From NCBI GenBank assembly GCA_902728285.1, contig CACVBU010000572.1:1-64000 (forward strand): a stretch of DNA of 64,000 nucleotides, in the 5' to 3' direction. The translations under genes and the position numbers were made by a program. Source of the stretch: Clytia hemisphaerica (taxonomy: Eukaryota; Cnidaria; Hydrozoa; Leptothecata; Clytiidae). Of the stretch, positions 41,395 through 56,300 are shown piece after piece (the first letter of the stretch is position 1; the number at the start of each line of letters is the position of its first letter). The notes under the pieces are model-generated. The model was not told where the DNA came from. It worked only from the letters and a program-made list of their open reading frames with translations, and did not search any database.

Positions 41395-44300
41395 GTATAA
41401 TTCTATATTTATTCTATAATCATCAGCCGTGCAAAATTACTCGAATCTGATTGGCTTAGAGGAGTGCGATTAATCGTTAATTGCACTATTACCACTTTTT
41501 GCACTCTGCAGCGGGGGGACACTTTTGTCCCCTTATTCTTTTCTCTCCCAAGTACCAGTCAGAGACTTTTTTTACTATATAATAAAAAACAAAGACAATT
41601 TTTCTTCTTCAATATAAAAAAGGACAAAGAAATTTTATGTTACAATAGCTTCTTTTAATTGAAAACAAAGAAATTACTCTGCAATGTTTTCTTTTAAACA
41701 AAAGAAAAAAGGGAGGTTTTCGAATGTTTACAAAAAGAAACTATGATTTACTAATGATTATTTACTGACGATTACCTCGGAATCGTATGTTTTGTCGTGC
41801 AATTAACGATTAATCACTCGTAACAAAGGAGAAAATACCGTAATTTACACTCGTCCTTCGGACTCGTGCAAATTACTATTTTCTCCTTTGTTACTCGTGA
41901 TTAATCGTTAATTGCACTCCAAACCATACGATTACTAGTACTAATTGTTTTTTTATTGTGTGTGTTATCGAAATCAGTTTGAAAAATGGACGACTTGGGT
42001 AATTTGGGTTTTTCGATTCGATTTGATTTGTATTAGGATCACTCGTCACCTTTAAGTTGTGAAATTGGAAGCCCGTTTGTAATTGTTTTCTATACTTTTT
42101 TATTTAGGGTTCATATGGTTGCAAGAGGTTCCTTAGGGATGGACATCATTGTATGAATGAGGTATTCGACAACTTTTTATTCCTGCATCTTTAGTTTATT
42201 ACCCGCCCAATATCATTTAAAGGAAGTTGCTATATATATTTGTTTTGATTTTTACAGGAGATCATTCGTTTAATCAGATCTTCGATTCATTCCAAATGTT
42301 TTTAAACTCTCTTCAGGATCGACACAGACTACATTACGAGTTACACGAGCTAAGCAAGTTCGAAAAGATCGAGTGTGAATGGCCTTTATTCTTTTGTTAT
42401 CTTCTCCTCGATGGTATTTACAACAAGAACGAAGCACAAGTAGGCTCTTATTACAGATTCTCGTTTTGTTATTGACCTTCACCAAATTAAGGGTAAGATT
42501 CAGAGTTATGTAAGATCTGATGAAATTGGAGTATATTCATTTCGACATTTTCCTCAAAAAAAGTTCTCGTTTTCAAAAGATGTTTGATCTTTTCCAAAAG
42601 TCATTCCAAAATACATTTTTGACTTTAAAAAAAATAGTTGATTTTCAAAGGAAATAAGAATAAGAAAGTTGCAAACAAAATTCAAAGATGCAATAAAGTC
42701 TTTTTAAAATGGTGGTTCAAATTTTTCATTTACACATCAACAAAAAAAATTGTAATAATTTAGTTTCTAACTGATAAAATAAATTTTTGTTGGTCTTCTT
42801 TTTCTTGACATGCGCAGATTTCATTCATTCGCTCTTTGTTTATTTTCTTATAATTGTTAATGAGACGATAAATGATCCACAACCAACGATATCTTTTCCA
42901 ACGACGAAGAACTTTAACCCACACTAGGACCGTCTCTAATTTTTTTTTCATTCCTAACACGTAACCAAAACCCGATCATACTTTTATCAATAAAAATATG
43001 CCTCATCCGCTCTCTTTGAAAAAAATACCAACGAATCAATGTAAAGCTGATCAATCAATCAATCAATCAATCACCGATAACTACCAATATCTTTTGAACT
43101 TCAAAATATCACGTGGTCGTTATCCCATGATGGTTCCGTCCTACACTACCTGTGTTATTTTTCAACATATTTTTGTTCTTAAAAGATGATGAAGTATCGT
43201 CTATGGAAGATGGTGGCTGTTGATGTTTATTATTTATATTGTTTTGTTGTTTTTGTTTATTTGTGTTGGCTACCACCATTGAATTGTTATTAGAGTCACT
43301 TGCAGACACTACATTGGATGTGCTGTTCGTAGTTGTTGTTGTTGATGCTGCTGTAAAATTTTGTTTATTGTATTCTCTATTATTGTTACTACTTGAATCT
43401 GATGTTGAACGCAAAGTATTTTCACTTCGAACTAATTCTTCCATCCACTTCAATCTTCGTTTTCGAAACCAATCCTGAATACCAATGAAAAAGAAAAGAC
43501 ATCAGAAAAACATTTCCTCCAGTAAACAAACTCTCATTTAGTATTTGTTGGAACTGCTCTCCTAAAGAATAAGACTTTTTCCAAAGAATTAGTCACTTAA
43601 TGTCAGACATTGTCAGAGGGAGATAGAGATTTGATTAACACTTACCCTAACGTCTTTATACAGAAGGTTACATTCCATCGCAATAATTTGAAGCTGGATA
43701 TCATCTGGTTTTTGTTTCCTACTGAATGTGTCTTCTAGCTTACATTTGTGGATATCTGTGAAATGTTTTGGACATATGTCATCTTCATCTTCATCATTGT
43801 AAAAGTTATGATTAGTAGGAGAAGTTGGGCAGCTAGTCTGTACACCGATTGTGGATGTAACCATATCTGATGTAGCAGAGAAACCAATATTATTCGCTGG
43901 TGGCATAAGGGCGTACGAAATTCAATTGTTCTACAATTTCGTTTATTGCTTAAAACAACACCTCCAGTGATTTAAAACCAACAATATTTTTCCTTGAAAA
44001 TACCACAGCAATCCTTATGGTTTGATAATACTTTCCTCGTTAAAGTTATATTTTCTTTCTGAAATAAAATCGGTAAAAAATATAAAGGAGTGAAATGTCG
44101 TACATATTATTTTGCAAGGCTATAAGTTCTCACTATTTCATCCTGTTTTGCATACTTTCTTTTGCTCCCTGGAACCTTGTTTTCATCTCCTCTCTCTCTC
44201 TCTCTCTCTCCCTCTCTTTCTCCCCTCTACATTTCTGCTTCAATTTTTTTTCTCTATTTTTTCAAAACGTACTTTTCTCTTCTCATTTTTCTCTTGTTTT

Positions 44301-47300
44301 CCTTCTTCTTCTTCTGTTCCTCTGTACATCTTTCAAGTTTTTTTCACCTAGACCAGCTGCCCTTTACTGTGGACAAAAGAAATCTTCTCTTTATGTTGTA
44401 TCTTTTAAAATATATATATATTTCGTGTACTCCTACGTCAAAACTTTGATAGAGTAGACAAGAGAAGAAGTGAAAAAGTCTTTGCGGAGAAGAGTTTCTT
44501 CATAAATAAAAAAGAAATCAAACATGCAAATAATATGAAGTTTCATTTGTATGAATGATATTTTAGCTTCTTTTTCTACCCTCAGTACCTTTTCTTTTAA
44601 GTTAGCTACTCCCGTACTTTTGTTTATCCATGAATTCAAGCGTCCTGTCTTGAAGGACGGCAAATTCCTTTCTTCTTTCTCAGACCATCTTGTTCTCATT
44701 GGATTTTAATGTTCAGTTAATTAACTCCAACTAATCGCTTTTTAATTGAACTACATTGTAAAGCCGGCATACTTTATTATAGGTAACTCAATTAATATTA
44801 GAGAAAAGGTTTTATTGTGCCATAGCTTTACAAGTATCCACTTGGATAAAAAAGATAGAGAGAGATCTTAAGCCTTAACCGGACTAACTCTTGGTTTAAC
44901 GATTTAATCTACCGTTAGGCGTCTTTCATCAATTGAAACTTTTTGATTTTTTTCTTATAATTTTTCGAAGTGAAAAACTTCTCCTTGACCTCTTGCCTAT
45001 TTGTTCATAGAATTCAAACCTTTTTCTTTATCTGACTCAACTGAAAGACGTACTGATTATATTCTCAGAAAGCGTAGATAAAACTACACAAATTGACAGC
45101 AAGCTTTTCCATGTCTTCTTTCCAACGTACTCATGTCTCACATCAGTAAATGAATCGTCGAAGTGAAGTCTGTCCGTGAGGCTGTTCTTGACTAATATAT
45201 AATGTGTCATTTGGTTGATTGAAGCAAAACAGATATATAGATTTCTAGATATGTCGAAACCCTTCACTACGACATGAATTATTCAAACTTTTCTTCTTTT
45301 CTTCTTTATTCTGTTCAATATTCCACTTTTTTGTAGCCCACGGTTTTGGTTTTTTTGCTAACCATATATTTATCTTCTTCCAAATACAAAGGAAAAAGTC
45401 GCTGATGAAATCGGCAGAAATTACGTTTTCGAAAAGAAAAAGGAAAGAGATTGGCAATAAAGAAGCAAAAAAGTCGGTACCAACAATGAAAATAATTTAA
45501 CTTCTCGCTTCTCGTTTCTATATTAAATTTTTCGCCCCCACCGACAACGAAAAAGGGACTTTCTTCTTTTTTTGTTGCGAGAATACTTGATTTTAGGTTA
45601 TGTGGGTAGATGGGACAAAACCTTCACCCCACCCTGTATTCGCCAAATTCTTTCTTCCTTCAAAACTCGAATATTGCCATATATGGTAAAACTCCCTTCA
45701 AATAAACCAGTTTTCGTTTTTCTTAACAAAAGTATTTGCTCAGATGGTTGGTCTTTCATCTTTCATCAAAACATGCCATATACTTTATTTGATTATATAA
45801 TGCTGGCTGTCCACCATTTTTTTCATTTTTGTTCAACCCATTCAATACCTTTCAGGAGCTATCCTTCAATACCAGGAGCTTAAAACCACACATTTCAGTA
45901 AAGAAAATTCTCCTTCGCTCGGTTCACATACAAGTTCTTTTAATAATAGAGATTTGCACAGCTAACTTACACTCACTACTACACAATTTGAAGAATGAAC
46001 TAACTCTCTTCTTCCCTCTAATCAGCATTCATACCAATATTAATGACTTTCAATTATGGTTGTTATGGAAACTACAGAACGTCACTTCCATTTTGGCTCT
46101 CTTCTCGAATACTTTCACATACCATATTATAGCGTTCATTAAAAGTGCATGCTCTAAGTGATGCAAATATGGGTGCTCTATCTTCGCCTCAAGCATAAAG
46201 AATACTAACTGTCATTTAAAAAGATTTTTTAAGCACTGACCATTAGATCGCTGAACGAGACTGAACTAATACAGTGTGTCAGTATTGAACCAAAACGGAT
46301 GATTTTCTCAGTGTTTATCTATCTTACTCTAACATTTAATATTCTTCGTGATTTCTGACATGCAACTGTGAAGTTGGAATGACTTTCTCCTTACAAAACT
46401 TCACTTAATGACTCTATAAAGAAAGGTCACTATCAATAAAATCCATTTCACATCATCAAACCCATGCAATAATCGTACAAGTATTATTTGACGAAAGAGA
46501 TGAACTTTCAATTGATAGAGGAATGATTTTGGCACGGTGATGCTAAACTTTTTTTGAAAGGTTCGTTTCATCATTAAGATAAAGAATCTCATGTTGCATC
46601 AATCCTCTCTTCTCTTTTTACCCATCGCCATCGCAATGAAAAATTTCTTCTTTCTTGTTGTGTTGTGTATTTTAACCCCCCCTTTTGATTGAAACCACAC
46701 ATCAAATTTGATGTTTGCCTTATACTCCAAATCTTATTGTTTTCTTTTCTTATGTTGATCAACATGGACATACAACCAACTTTTCTTTCTTGAAAATCAT
46801 TTCAAAACTTATGTAATCGCTTTGAATCGATCATACTTTTCTCCGATGCCAAACTATTAAAATCTATCGTCTCAAATAATTTTATCGGTTTCGGAAATAA
46901 CAAGTTCCCAAATATCAAATACTTTTCTCAAACAGATAAAAATGTTGTTCTATGCGAGTAAATCAAAGCCGTTTAAATGTTGATTCAACTATAGGAAACT
47001 TCTGTAAGACCTTCTCTTACGCTGACTTTCTCAAAGCAAAATGCATTTGTTCAGATATCACGCTTCAGAACTTCAACAAAATTCTTTCACATTGAGATTT
47101 TGTGACAGAGAGAACTGTTTAATCTTTTTCTCCTGTTATGTGACGTCATGTATTTCGAAAGGTTGGCTTATGCGAACTAATGAATGAGTAATGAAATACG
47201 AACCAAGTTAACTCAAAACCGTATTTTCAAACAATATATCGCTTTATAAACATACTTGGCTCCGAAATGAAGGCTTTCTTTCAAAGAGTATTGAAAATGG

Positions 47301-50300
47301 GGGTGGGAGTTTGTGTTTTTGTAACCTTATTAACCCCTTCTCGTTTTTCTTGACAAGTAAATTATAATTATTGAATCTCCTTCAATTCCGTTCTTACAGT
47401 TTGATCTTTGAATGATTTTACCGAAGACCTAAAAAACATTATCTCACCCTTTACTTACTACGTAGTGATCGATTGCGTAATCAAGATTTTAAGAATGACG
47501 TCTATAGTTCTCAATCTCTCCTACATTTTTCTTTATCAATCTTTCCCTCTTCTTTTTCACTTTTAACCATAGATTATACTTTTTTGATCTCTTAAGATTT
47601 GAATCAACATCTAAGTCGATAATCTATATAGTTATTGGCTTTAACTTGTTATACTGAAAATGATACCTCAGCCGCAGTTGGAGACAATTAACATTATGGT
47701 GGCAGGGCGCACCAAAAAGGGGCGTATAGGCTATTTATCCGTTAACAGATCAGACATCTATGGATTTTTTGACAATTGTCTTTTTTATCACTTCACCTTA
47801 GAGTAGCTTTGATCATTAAAAAGAAAAATTGCGACGCGCTTCGATACTATTATATTTTCAACATTCTTTCACAGCCCACTGCTGTACGGAAGATAATCAA
47901 AGTAAGAGAGATCGACTGAAAATTCTAGGTGAACCAAACAACAAGTTAATAGTCAAATTTCTTATCCTCCCTCCAACCTTTCTAACAAACAACACACGAC
48001 AAAACCAGTGTCAAACGAATGTCTGATTGAACAATTTTTTTCATCATTTAATATATGCTTAACATTATGTATTGCACTAAAGAAGTATTGTATAATCAGC
48101 CAATAGATGTATTTCACACAGAAATATGCTTGCGTGCTCTCGAGATGGAACTCGCTGTGACTTTTGTTTTGTAAGCATTTTAAAGTATTTTGTATTAATC
48201 ATCCCCCTTTTCATGATTGTTCATTTCAACAAACTATTTCATCCCTCTGCACGATCACAAAAAGATAAAATTTCATTTCTCTGTGAGAGAGAATACAATA
48301 TTTTCTTGGCTGGATGTCAGAGATCTGCAACAACAAACCCTTCAAAAACCTCTTCAGACTCTGACTTTACTCTTCTCTCCTGTCCACATCTATGTGTGAT
48401 GTCATTAAAACTTGAAACAATTTTAATCAATCATTTGGTTGCCCTCATTGACATTAAGGAGAATTATTTTCTTGTCGTCATTTTATATACGTCTGAAACT
48501 TTAAAAAAAAATATTGAGAAAAGCTTCTTTATCACAAATCCAATAAAAAGACATAATAGGTATAATAACTCAATATTATTGACCTTGAACTTTATACAAA
48601 CTTATTATGAATGCACGTTTTCATATTTTATGAACAGCTTGAAAAACAGTTTGCAACAGGGAATCATCATAACCATGAAAAATGATTGAAATTCTTTTTT
48701 GTTCATTCGATATCATGTCACGTGATCGCTACGTCATTTCTCTGCTTTTTGGAAAATCCTCCTCTCCAGCTGAAAGTTATATGGGCGTATTCTATAAACC
48801 TGCTATCACAATATTCTTCAGCACAAATAATGTCCACGATAAACAAACTCCAGTATTTATTTTTAAAGCTGGGATAAATAAAAAACGAAATTGGCGCTAA
48901 AACATTATCAAAAGAAGCATATTTTTCCTGAAAGTGTAAGAGTCTTTATCCTTGAAGAATTTTTTTGATGTCAAAGAGTAACACTGGACGATAAGATAGT
49001 GATTAGTGTAATTTGAACGACATTTCACGTATGTTGTCAGCATCTTGATAAGTGCTTGTCAATGTTGACCTTACGTGCCTTTTCAAATTTTTCGAGCTTT
49101 GCCAAGATGTTGTGGTTACACTTCAAATACAGAAAAGATGCATAAAAAGTCTGTTATTTGTTGTTGTTTTTTTCCAAAATTATTCAAAAAAGGCATGCTA
49201 CGAGACTAGGAAAGTTTTCTTTTTTGAGTTTTTGAGACCCTACCTTTGACTATTGGAAATGAGAAAGGGTTCTCTGATTGACCAGCGGCACTCTCCAAGA
49301 CACTGCGGTCATATATTGTCTCATCCAAAACATTTCAACTATCCTTAAAATAATGCACCAGCTTTAACTTGCTTTAACAGTGATGTTTTAGTTGCATAAC
49401 TGAATTTTGGCAGGCATCGTTTTGAGTTTGAACGATGATTTTTTATTGTCCGTTTCAGAGAAGTGATCGATCAAAAGACGGATTTCGAGTTATCGAAAGA
49501 TCTCGCTCTTTCCAAAGAAACAACCAGACGTTTTTGAAAGGAAGGATTGGTGAATCGTAACTTTCTTAAACATCAACTAAACATGCTAGATAAACAACTT
49601 CATCCATTCCTCCCTCTTTGCTCACGTCTACTTTCGGGTACCTAATAAGCGTTCCTCCCGCTAATTAATTTTTCGAAAATTCTTATTCCAATTAAATTTT
49701 GGAAAAATGTTTTTGAAAGTTTGAGAATTTAATAAGTTTGAGAATTTTTTCAATCACCCCGCTTATTCCAAACCCCCCGTTTATTAGGTACCAGAGAGTA
49801 GTGAAAAACAAAACGATAGGTCAAAATATTTTCGTGTTGAGTCATTGATCATCCTGCTTCCTCCAACGGAAATATTAATCAGATTTTGGAAAAACATTTT
49901 GTTGACAAGAGGGTATGCAGATGTTGCTTAATTCTAGATGATGATATCGCTTATTGCTTAATTGTCCATTCGCTAATTGTCCGGCAGACAGTTCAATTAA
50001 TCCATCATTCCTCGTCTCTCATCAAGTTTCGTCCTCAAAACGAAAATCCATCTCTGATTTTGAAAATTCATGCCAACCAAAATTTCATTTTTAAGTCTTT
50101 GTAAATCCAATGTAAATTGTGGAGTGGTAATTCTAGGCTTTGCACGACCGTACGATTTATTCTTTGTCGAGGTTGGTTGTGCAATAGCTGCGGTTTCGGA
50201 CAGATCAGTTTATTGTTGATGGGAATCATTAATATATGAATGAATTGATGAGAATTAACGACCACGTTTAATTAATTGGCATTTAAAGGTTGTTAATTCG

Positions 50301-53300
50301 ATTTTTGCACGTTAATTGAATGAAAGCGCCAACGGTATTTTTTCTTTGTGTATTTAGATTTCGAATCAAAAATATTTGACGCGATGCCGTCACTTTCCGT
50401 CACTTTCCGTCACTTTCCGTCACTTTCCGTTATGTTAACACTCTGCTTCAACTTGCGATTTCGAAATCACCCTCTCAGCCGTTCTACGCCTGTCTTTAGT
50501 AAACGCCGCACCTGAATCTTCCACTGTTCAATCTAGAGTATCCACTGGTGTAAATTGGAAACTTTGGCTAATGTAATGATGGCCCTTGATCCGCTGCAGT
50601 CCCAAAGAGTAATGCTAATAGGGCTGGCTTAAAAAGGTCCGATAAAGTAATATGGTTATAAATGTCTCACATAGAGACCCTGTTAGCTTTACTCATGGAG
50701 TTTTTCATTTTCTTCCACATCACATTTAGAGTTTTATAGGAAGGATTTGTGCGTGCTATTTTGATGGATCTCGTGAAATTGTAGACTCAATCTAAATTAA
50801 TAAGAAATATGTTGTTTTCGAATGTCATGAGTAGGAAGTTCAATTTTGCATTCACAGTGTAAGGTAAGAAGTAAGAATATCAGGAGGAAAGATTAATTTA
50901 TAGAACTGTTTGTAGGCCAGCACGATTTTCATATTGAAATAATATTTTGCGTGATCATAAAGTTCTTCATTTCCTTCATTTAACATTTTTGTTTTTCCTC
51001 AACTCCTCCTGTTTGTACCGTTCACGTGTTTTCTAGGGAACAAACGCATCACCTGGACGTTTACTGAAATCATCTTCGGGGTTTTCAGGCCAGTTTGACT
51101 GATTCAGACTACTTACAACTGAATTCCAAAAAAAAGCAAATACTCTCGTGTTGGAAAAAAGTTTAAAAGATCTTTTAATCGTGATCGCTCAATAAATTGT
51201 TTACATGAAGAGTAAAAATTCCTGAATGATGTACGTGAGTGGTTTTCAAGCCATAAAAAGGTCGTTAGTGTGACATTATTTCCACTTACAAAACTTTTCT
51301 CCTTCATATTATGTCGTGGAGATTGTTTCCAATATATTAAAGGGGTTAGTTTTAAACCTCTCATTGCAAACGCATAATAATAAAGTGTTTTCCCGGGTCC
51401 TTTGTTCCTTCCATCTTCTTAGATAGCGAGCTGGTCATGAAACATGCGAACCTATACATTCAGTGTTATCGTCTAATCTACACTAGTGACTGGTCCTAAC
51501 ACACCTTCCATTCAAACAACTAAATTCTTCCCCAGTATTGATATTCAGGGGATCTTCAAATGAAATAACCAAAATACTATTGTAAAGATCACGCCAAAAC
51601 TTTCTGTCTTCACGGCAATCTTTACGTTGAGATTCTGATGTAATTATTGTAATAATGATTTCTCGATAATTACTATGTATAATCACGACACATTTGATTT
51701 TAATTAAAGGAAGATATTATCGCCGACGCACCAGAGGAACTTTTTTTCCCGCTATGAGCGTGCCACTGAAAACGTATATGTCTTCTGCTCATATCTACGG
51801 TTCTAGAAGGAGTTAGACGTTCGTTCACAAGTCATTAGATAGCCTGCAGCGGTGCCAGCGGTGAACCTCAAATCAATTATTAGATAGCAGAATTTCACCC
51901 ATTGCTAATTACGATCAAATCTCAAAAATGTATTTTTTTGCTTTGTTTGCTGGAATGTCGGTCACAAAACCATTTTTCAATTTATTTTCTAATGCAAATG
52001 GGGTTCTAAAGTTATCGCTGAACCATGAAGCAGAAAATACAGTTCTATCGAATTCTTCTGAATGAAATTACGGTTTTGAAATCAAAACGAGGGTTATAAT
52101 TATCTTGCTCTCCAAGGAACCTGCGTCCTACTTCAAATTTCATGTCTACCGACATCGACGTGATTTGATCATGGTAGGTTCGACCCTGGTCAATAGCATA
52201 ATATCCACTTTCTCCAGTGGGATGATGACACCTAAAAATGATAGTTTTCTTCTCGGAAAGATGGTTCCAAAAAAGAGTAACGATGGCCTCTTTGTCTATA
52301 CTGTTAACAAATGACAAGCAAAGTGAAATATGTATATGTTCTCAATTAAAAGGTGGAGAAATACAGTCGATTGTTGGAGAGACTTTTGATTCAAACTGAA
52401 GATGGAGTTTACTTGTTACCAGAACTATTCTACGTTCCTCTGGAGAAGGTAAAAAAAGCTGCTCCATATTTTTGGTAAATTACACAGTAGCTACACCATT
52501 ATTGTTATCGAACTTAATCAGACAAAGGATCAAGTCGTCCGAAACTTCTGAATCTAAATAATCATCTACTCGTTTAGTAAAATGATATTTTTCTAAAAAT
52601 GTCATTTCGATAAAACTTTTGATGAGTTTTTTCTTTAGATTTCGGACGCTTGAAATTTTGTCCGAAATCTTTTTTTGAGACCTCAAAAATTTATTTTTAA
52701 ACAAATTGGAAAGTATCTCTCAAGAAAAAAATGTCTGGTTACTTTGATTAACCTTGAAAAGAACATTTTAGTAATATTTCATTTTGCATTTGTTGTTTCA
52801 GTTGGATGCAGAGCGTGAAGAACCAAGAAGTCAACAACGGTTGTGTGGTGATCATGTACCTCACCTGTGGACACAATCCCTTTTCATCCTTGGCTTGTTA
52901 TTGAAAGACGTATGTAACTCGTTACGATTCCTTATCTCGTATCTGATACTTTCATCGTAAGGTACTGAATATTAAGGCGGCTCTTACAAAATATGAGTTG
53001 CTCGATTTAAACTTCTCTCACAAATTGTCTGATCAGTTGGGGAACAGTTGTAGTTCTCTCGAAATTTTATTAATTTCGCTTAGCGAAAGTATTACGATAG
53101 CCTTCCGTGTGTCTGGCTGGCGAGACATTTTTCGGGCGCAAATTATGGCGTGGGCGTTTGGCTGCGGGCGTACTACGGCCAATATTCAAAAGGTGGACTC
53201 ACTCACAAAGATAAAAAGTGATATAAAACAGGGCTTTTCTTAATAAATAAAATACGCTAGTGCAAGAAGTGTAACCAAGCCTTTGTAAACATTCATCGTG

Positions 53301-56300
53301 AGAACTTTTTAATGGCTGCTTGATTGTACATGTATTTGAATGCTTTTGAAACTTGCTGCTGCTGTATAAATTTTTATCATATTTTCTGGTTTTTTGTAGA
53401 GTGTTTAAAGAGGTTTAATATTTGTTTACTCCTAAGTATTTTATGCGTTTGTGTAGTTAGTGAATGCACCAATAAATTGATCATGCTCAGTAAAAGTAGT
53501 ACAAAAAGAGTTAATTTTCCACAACAAACAACAACATTACTCTCTCTTCTCTTCTTCACCAAAACTACAAACAGCACAGGTATGATATTTTTCTCCTTTT
53601 TTCACCAGATAGTTATGTGTTAATAGTGAAACCAGTTGTGACAAACAGTCAGTTTTAGCAAGTACCGTGAAGTTGGGTAACTTACATCAGTGGAGGGTAA
53701 CTTGCACAGCCATCAAATGACTGACCAATCAAAGCAGCAAAATTTCAAAACAAATGAACTACACAGTTTGATTGAAAAGTTCTTTTTTCTTCTTCGTTTT
53801 CCATTTTTCTCAAGTATATTGCAGTTCTCTGAATTATTCTGAATTGAAAGATTTTGTTTACGCTTTATAGAATGGAATTCTTTAGTCGCATTTTTTAAGG
53901 AATCTTTTTTTTAATGGATTGAGATTTTTCATTAAAAAAACAGGGTCTATGATCTGTGTGTACAATACATTGTGTATATTTTGTGTAACGCTTCATTCAA
54001 AATGCATAATGCTGCAGAAGTCACGTTTCACGCGTCTTCGTCGTTGATGTTCAAGTATTATGCGAAATTTTCGACTTTAAGTCGTCTTGTTTGTTTATAG
54101 TTTGACTTTTAATGACTTTCTTTTTAAAGGGTTTTGTTGCTGCAGGCGAATTAGATCCACTGAACCGGCGATACGTCACTGCACCCAAACCAGAACTCGT
54201 TGTTCAAGGTAAAGGTGTTTCATTATTTAAGAATTGGATTGCGTGTTTATAACCAAAGCCAGTACTGGTGTCTCTTTCTGTAAAGATGTTCGGTCTTTGT
54301 TGTTATTTGTACGTTGTACGAAATCCCTTATCATTATCATAACATCCGTTGAGCTACAATCTGCCCTATTCCCTTCAAAACGCTCCAATTTGGCTCAAAT
54401 TATTTCCACTCGATCCTTGGGGGTATGTATGACGAGCACCAAAACAAGGCTAAAACTTTGGTGTACAATGAAGGTCATGATATTTGAGAAAAAAGGGAAA
54501 TTTCCACGAAATCTCATAGCCACAAACGGTTTGGATGCGCTCTAACTTAGGTTGGAAGGGTAGAGTTTTAACTCTTAGTTTCAGCGTTAGAATCTGAGGA
54601 TCCAAAAGCTCAAGAATGGTCTAGAATATAGCCTGGAAGTTTATAAATCTTTCCCGAATTGAAATATTCGATTAAATTTAACAAATTGCCCAAAAGCGAC
54701 TTTTTCGCCCGAATTTTAAATTTCTAAAAATTAGGAATTAACCAAAATTGTCAATATATTTTGACCGAGATTGTAGTATAAATATTTATATAACATAGCC
54801 CCATCAGCAGAAACAACTAATGAGATTATGCTTTCAGATTAATTACTTGCTTTAGCATGAACACTGACGACCTTCTTTGATTTTTCTAGTGGCACTGATA
54901 GCAGAAGATGAGGAAATCAAAGATTTGTTAGCTGAAAAAGGAATCGAATCGCAAACTGTTGAAGAAGTTTCGCCCATCAGAATTTTGCCAGCTAAATGCC
55001 TCGTTCGTCTTTACAACAACCTAGGTGACGCTTTTTTCAACTTGTATAGTGAACAGCCTCATTTTACAAATCGATTACTCCTAATTAGGATTTATGAGGA
55101 ACAAGTCATCACAATGCCAAGCGTGTGTCGAAGTGATTTTTCATTTTTTCATTCTATTGTATTCTATTATAACTGAAATGCGAATATTCTTGCTTTTAAA
55201 GGTCAAAATGCAAAGCTGGGTTTAAGTGGAAGGTAAAATAATTCTTTCATGCTTATTTGTGACACAAAATCCTAACGGGAAGGCTACTAAATTATTTTGG
55301 CCATATACGAGGGTTCACCTTTCGAATAAAATATCACGTTGTGATCAGACCTCTCACTCAAGAAAAACGAAACATTCCATGAAAAGGAAAGCTTGCGTTT
55401 CTAATATTTTAACCCAGTTAGTCTTGAAGCATTGCTTTAGCTTCAAATATCCATACTTTCTTGTAGGCCTAATTCAAGTTTGGGGATATTTGGTATCGGA
55501 AGTTTGTACCGTTCAGATGGTCACTTATTAGCATTTACTCCACAAGTAAGATATACGCTTCTTTATTTCATTACTGTGATTTTAATGATAATGGTATTTA
55601 CATGTTCTACACCTAATTATATTTATCTTCGCATTTTATACACATAATGATATTATTAATAATTTGCGATTAGATATTCATATATTCAAAGAGAACTTGT
55701 ATAAGATAATGATACTAGCTTCAACACAAACGAGATAATTGGTTTTCAATGACATGGTGATGGGTTTGAATGTTTAGTGGATGCTTGCTAATGAACTTCC
55801 ACTTGTGGTTCACGAATGAAACAGCCGGGCTACCAATGCCAACCCAAGGACGGTGAGGATTGAGATGGTGATATGAGAGGAAGAGCTGATTCCTCCGTCG
55901 AACAAATTTTTCTTCATGTTACACTTTGTTTTGTAACAACAATCTTCGCACGTTCGTGTACTCTCTGCTCCAACCGTCTGCACTGCACAGTTGTTCTTGC
56001 AAGCATCAATTGCTGCACAACCACGTGTAACATTTGTTGATTGGCTTGATTCGTTGATATAGACCATTCTTGTGAAGCATGTTCCATTGTTTTGCGCTGT
56101 ACAATTCGCTGTGGTGGTGGCTTCCATATTGTTGTAACATTCAGACACACCGAATACTTAAAAGCATTGAAAGAAAATGTCATTTGACTGTCGTTCTCTT
56201 ATTGGGAGAAGGCCGGTTTTCATTTAGACTGCAGATTTAACAATCATGTTAGGTAGAAAAGCTTGATTTAGAAGAATCGAATTATTTTCATCAGATAGTC

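Larger units (their letters stand above)
42440..52352 (+). other. 9.9-kb intron of PHKA
   Basis: Between exons 3 and 4, both phase 0. Holds the minus-strand homeodomain gene (43109-43906), a CT-rich tract (44191-44235), a small TIR element (49637-49792) and a decamer array (50391-50430). The rest (44.3-49.6 and 50.5-52.3 kb) shows nothing I can support; the many short ORFs lack coding character. Confidence 0.75.

Noticed and set aside
44095-44457. Overlapping Ser/Leu/Phe-rich plus frames
   Set aside because: They read the CT-rich tract; no coding support.
48126-48689. 187-codon plus frame in the large PHKA intron
   Set aside because: No domain, ordinary intronic composition, no supporting splice structure; length is plausible by chance at this base composition.
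50391-50430. CRISPR-like direct repeats
   Set aside because: Head-to-tail decamers with no spacers, in a eukaryotic intron.
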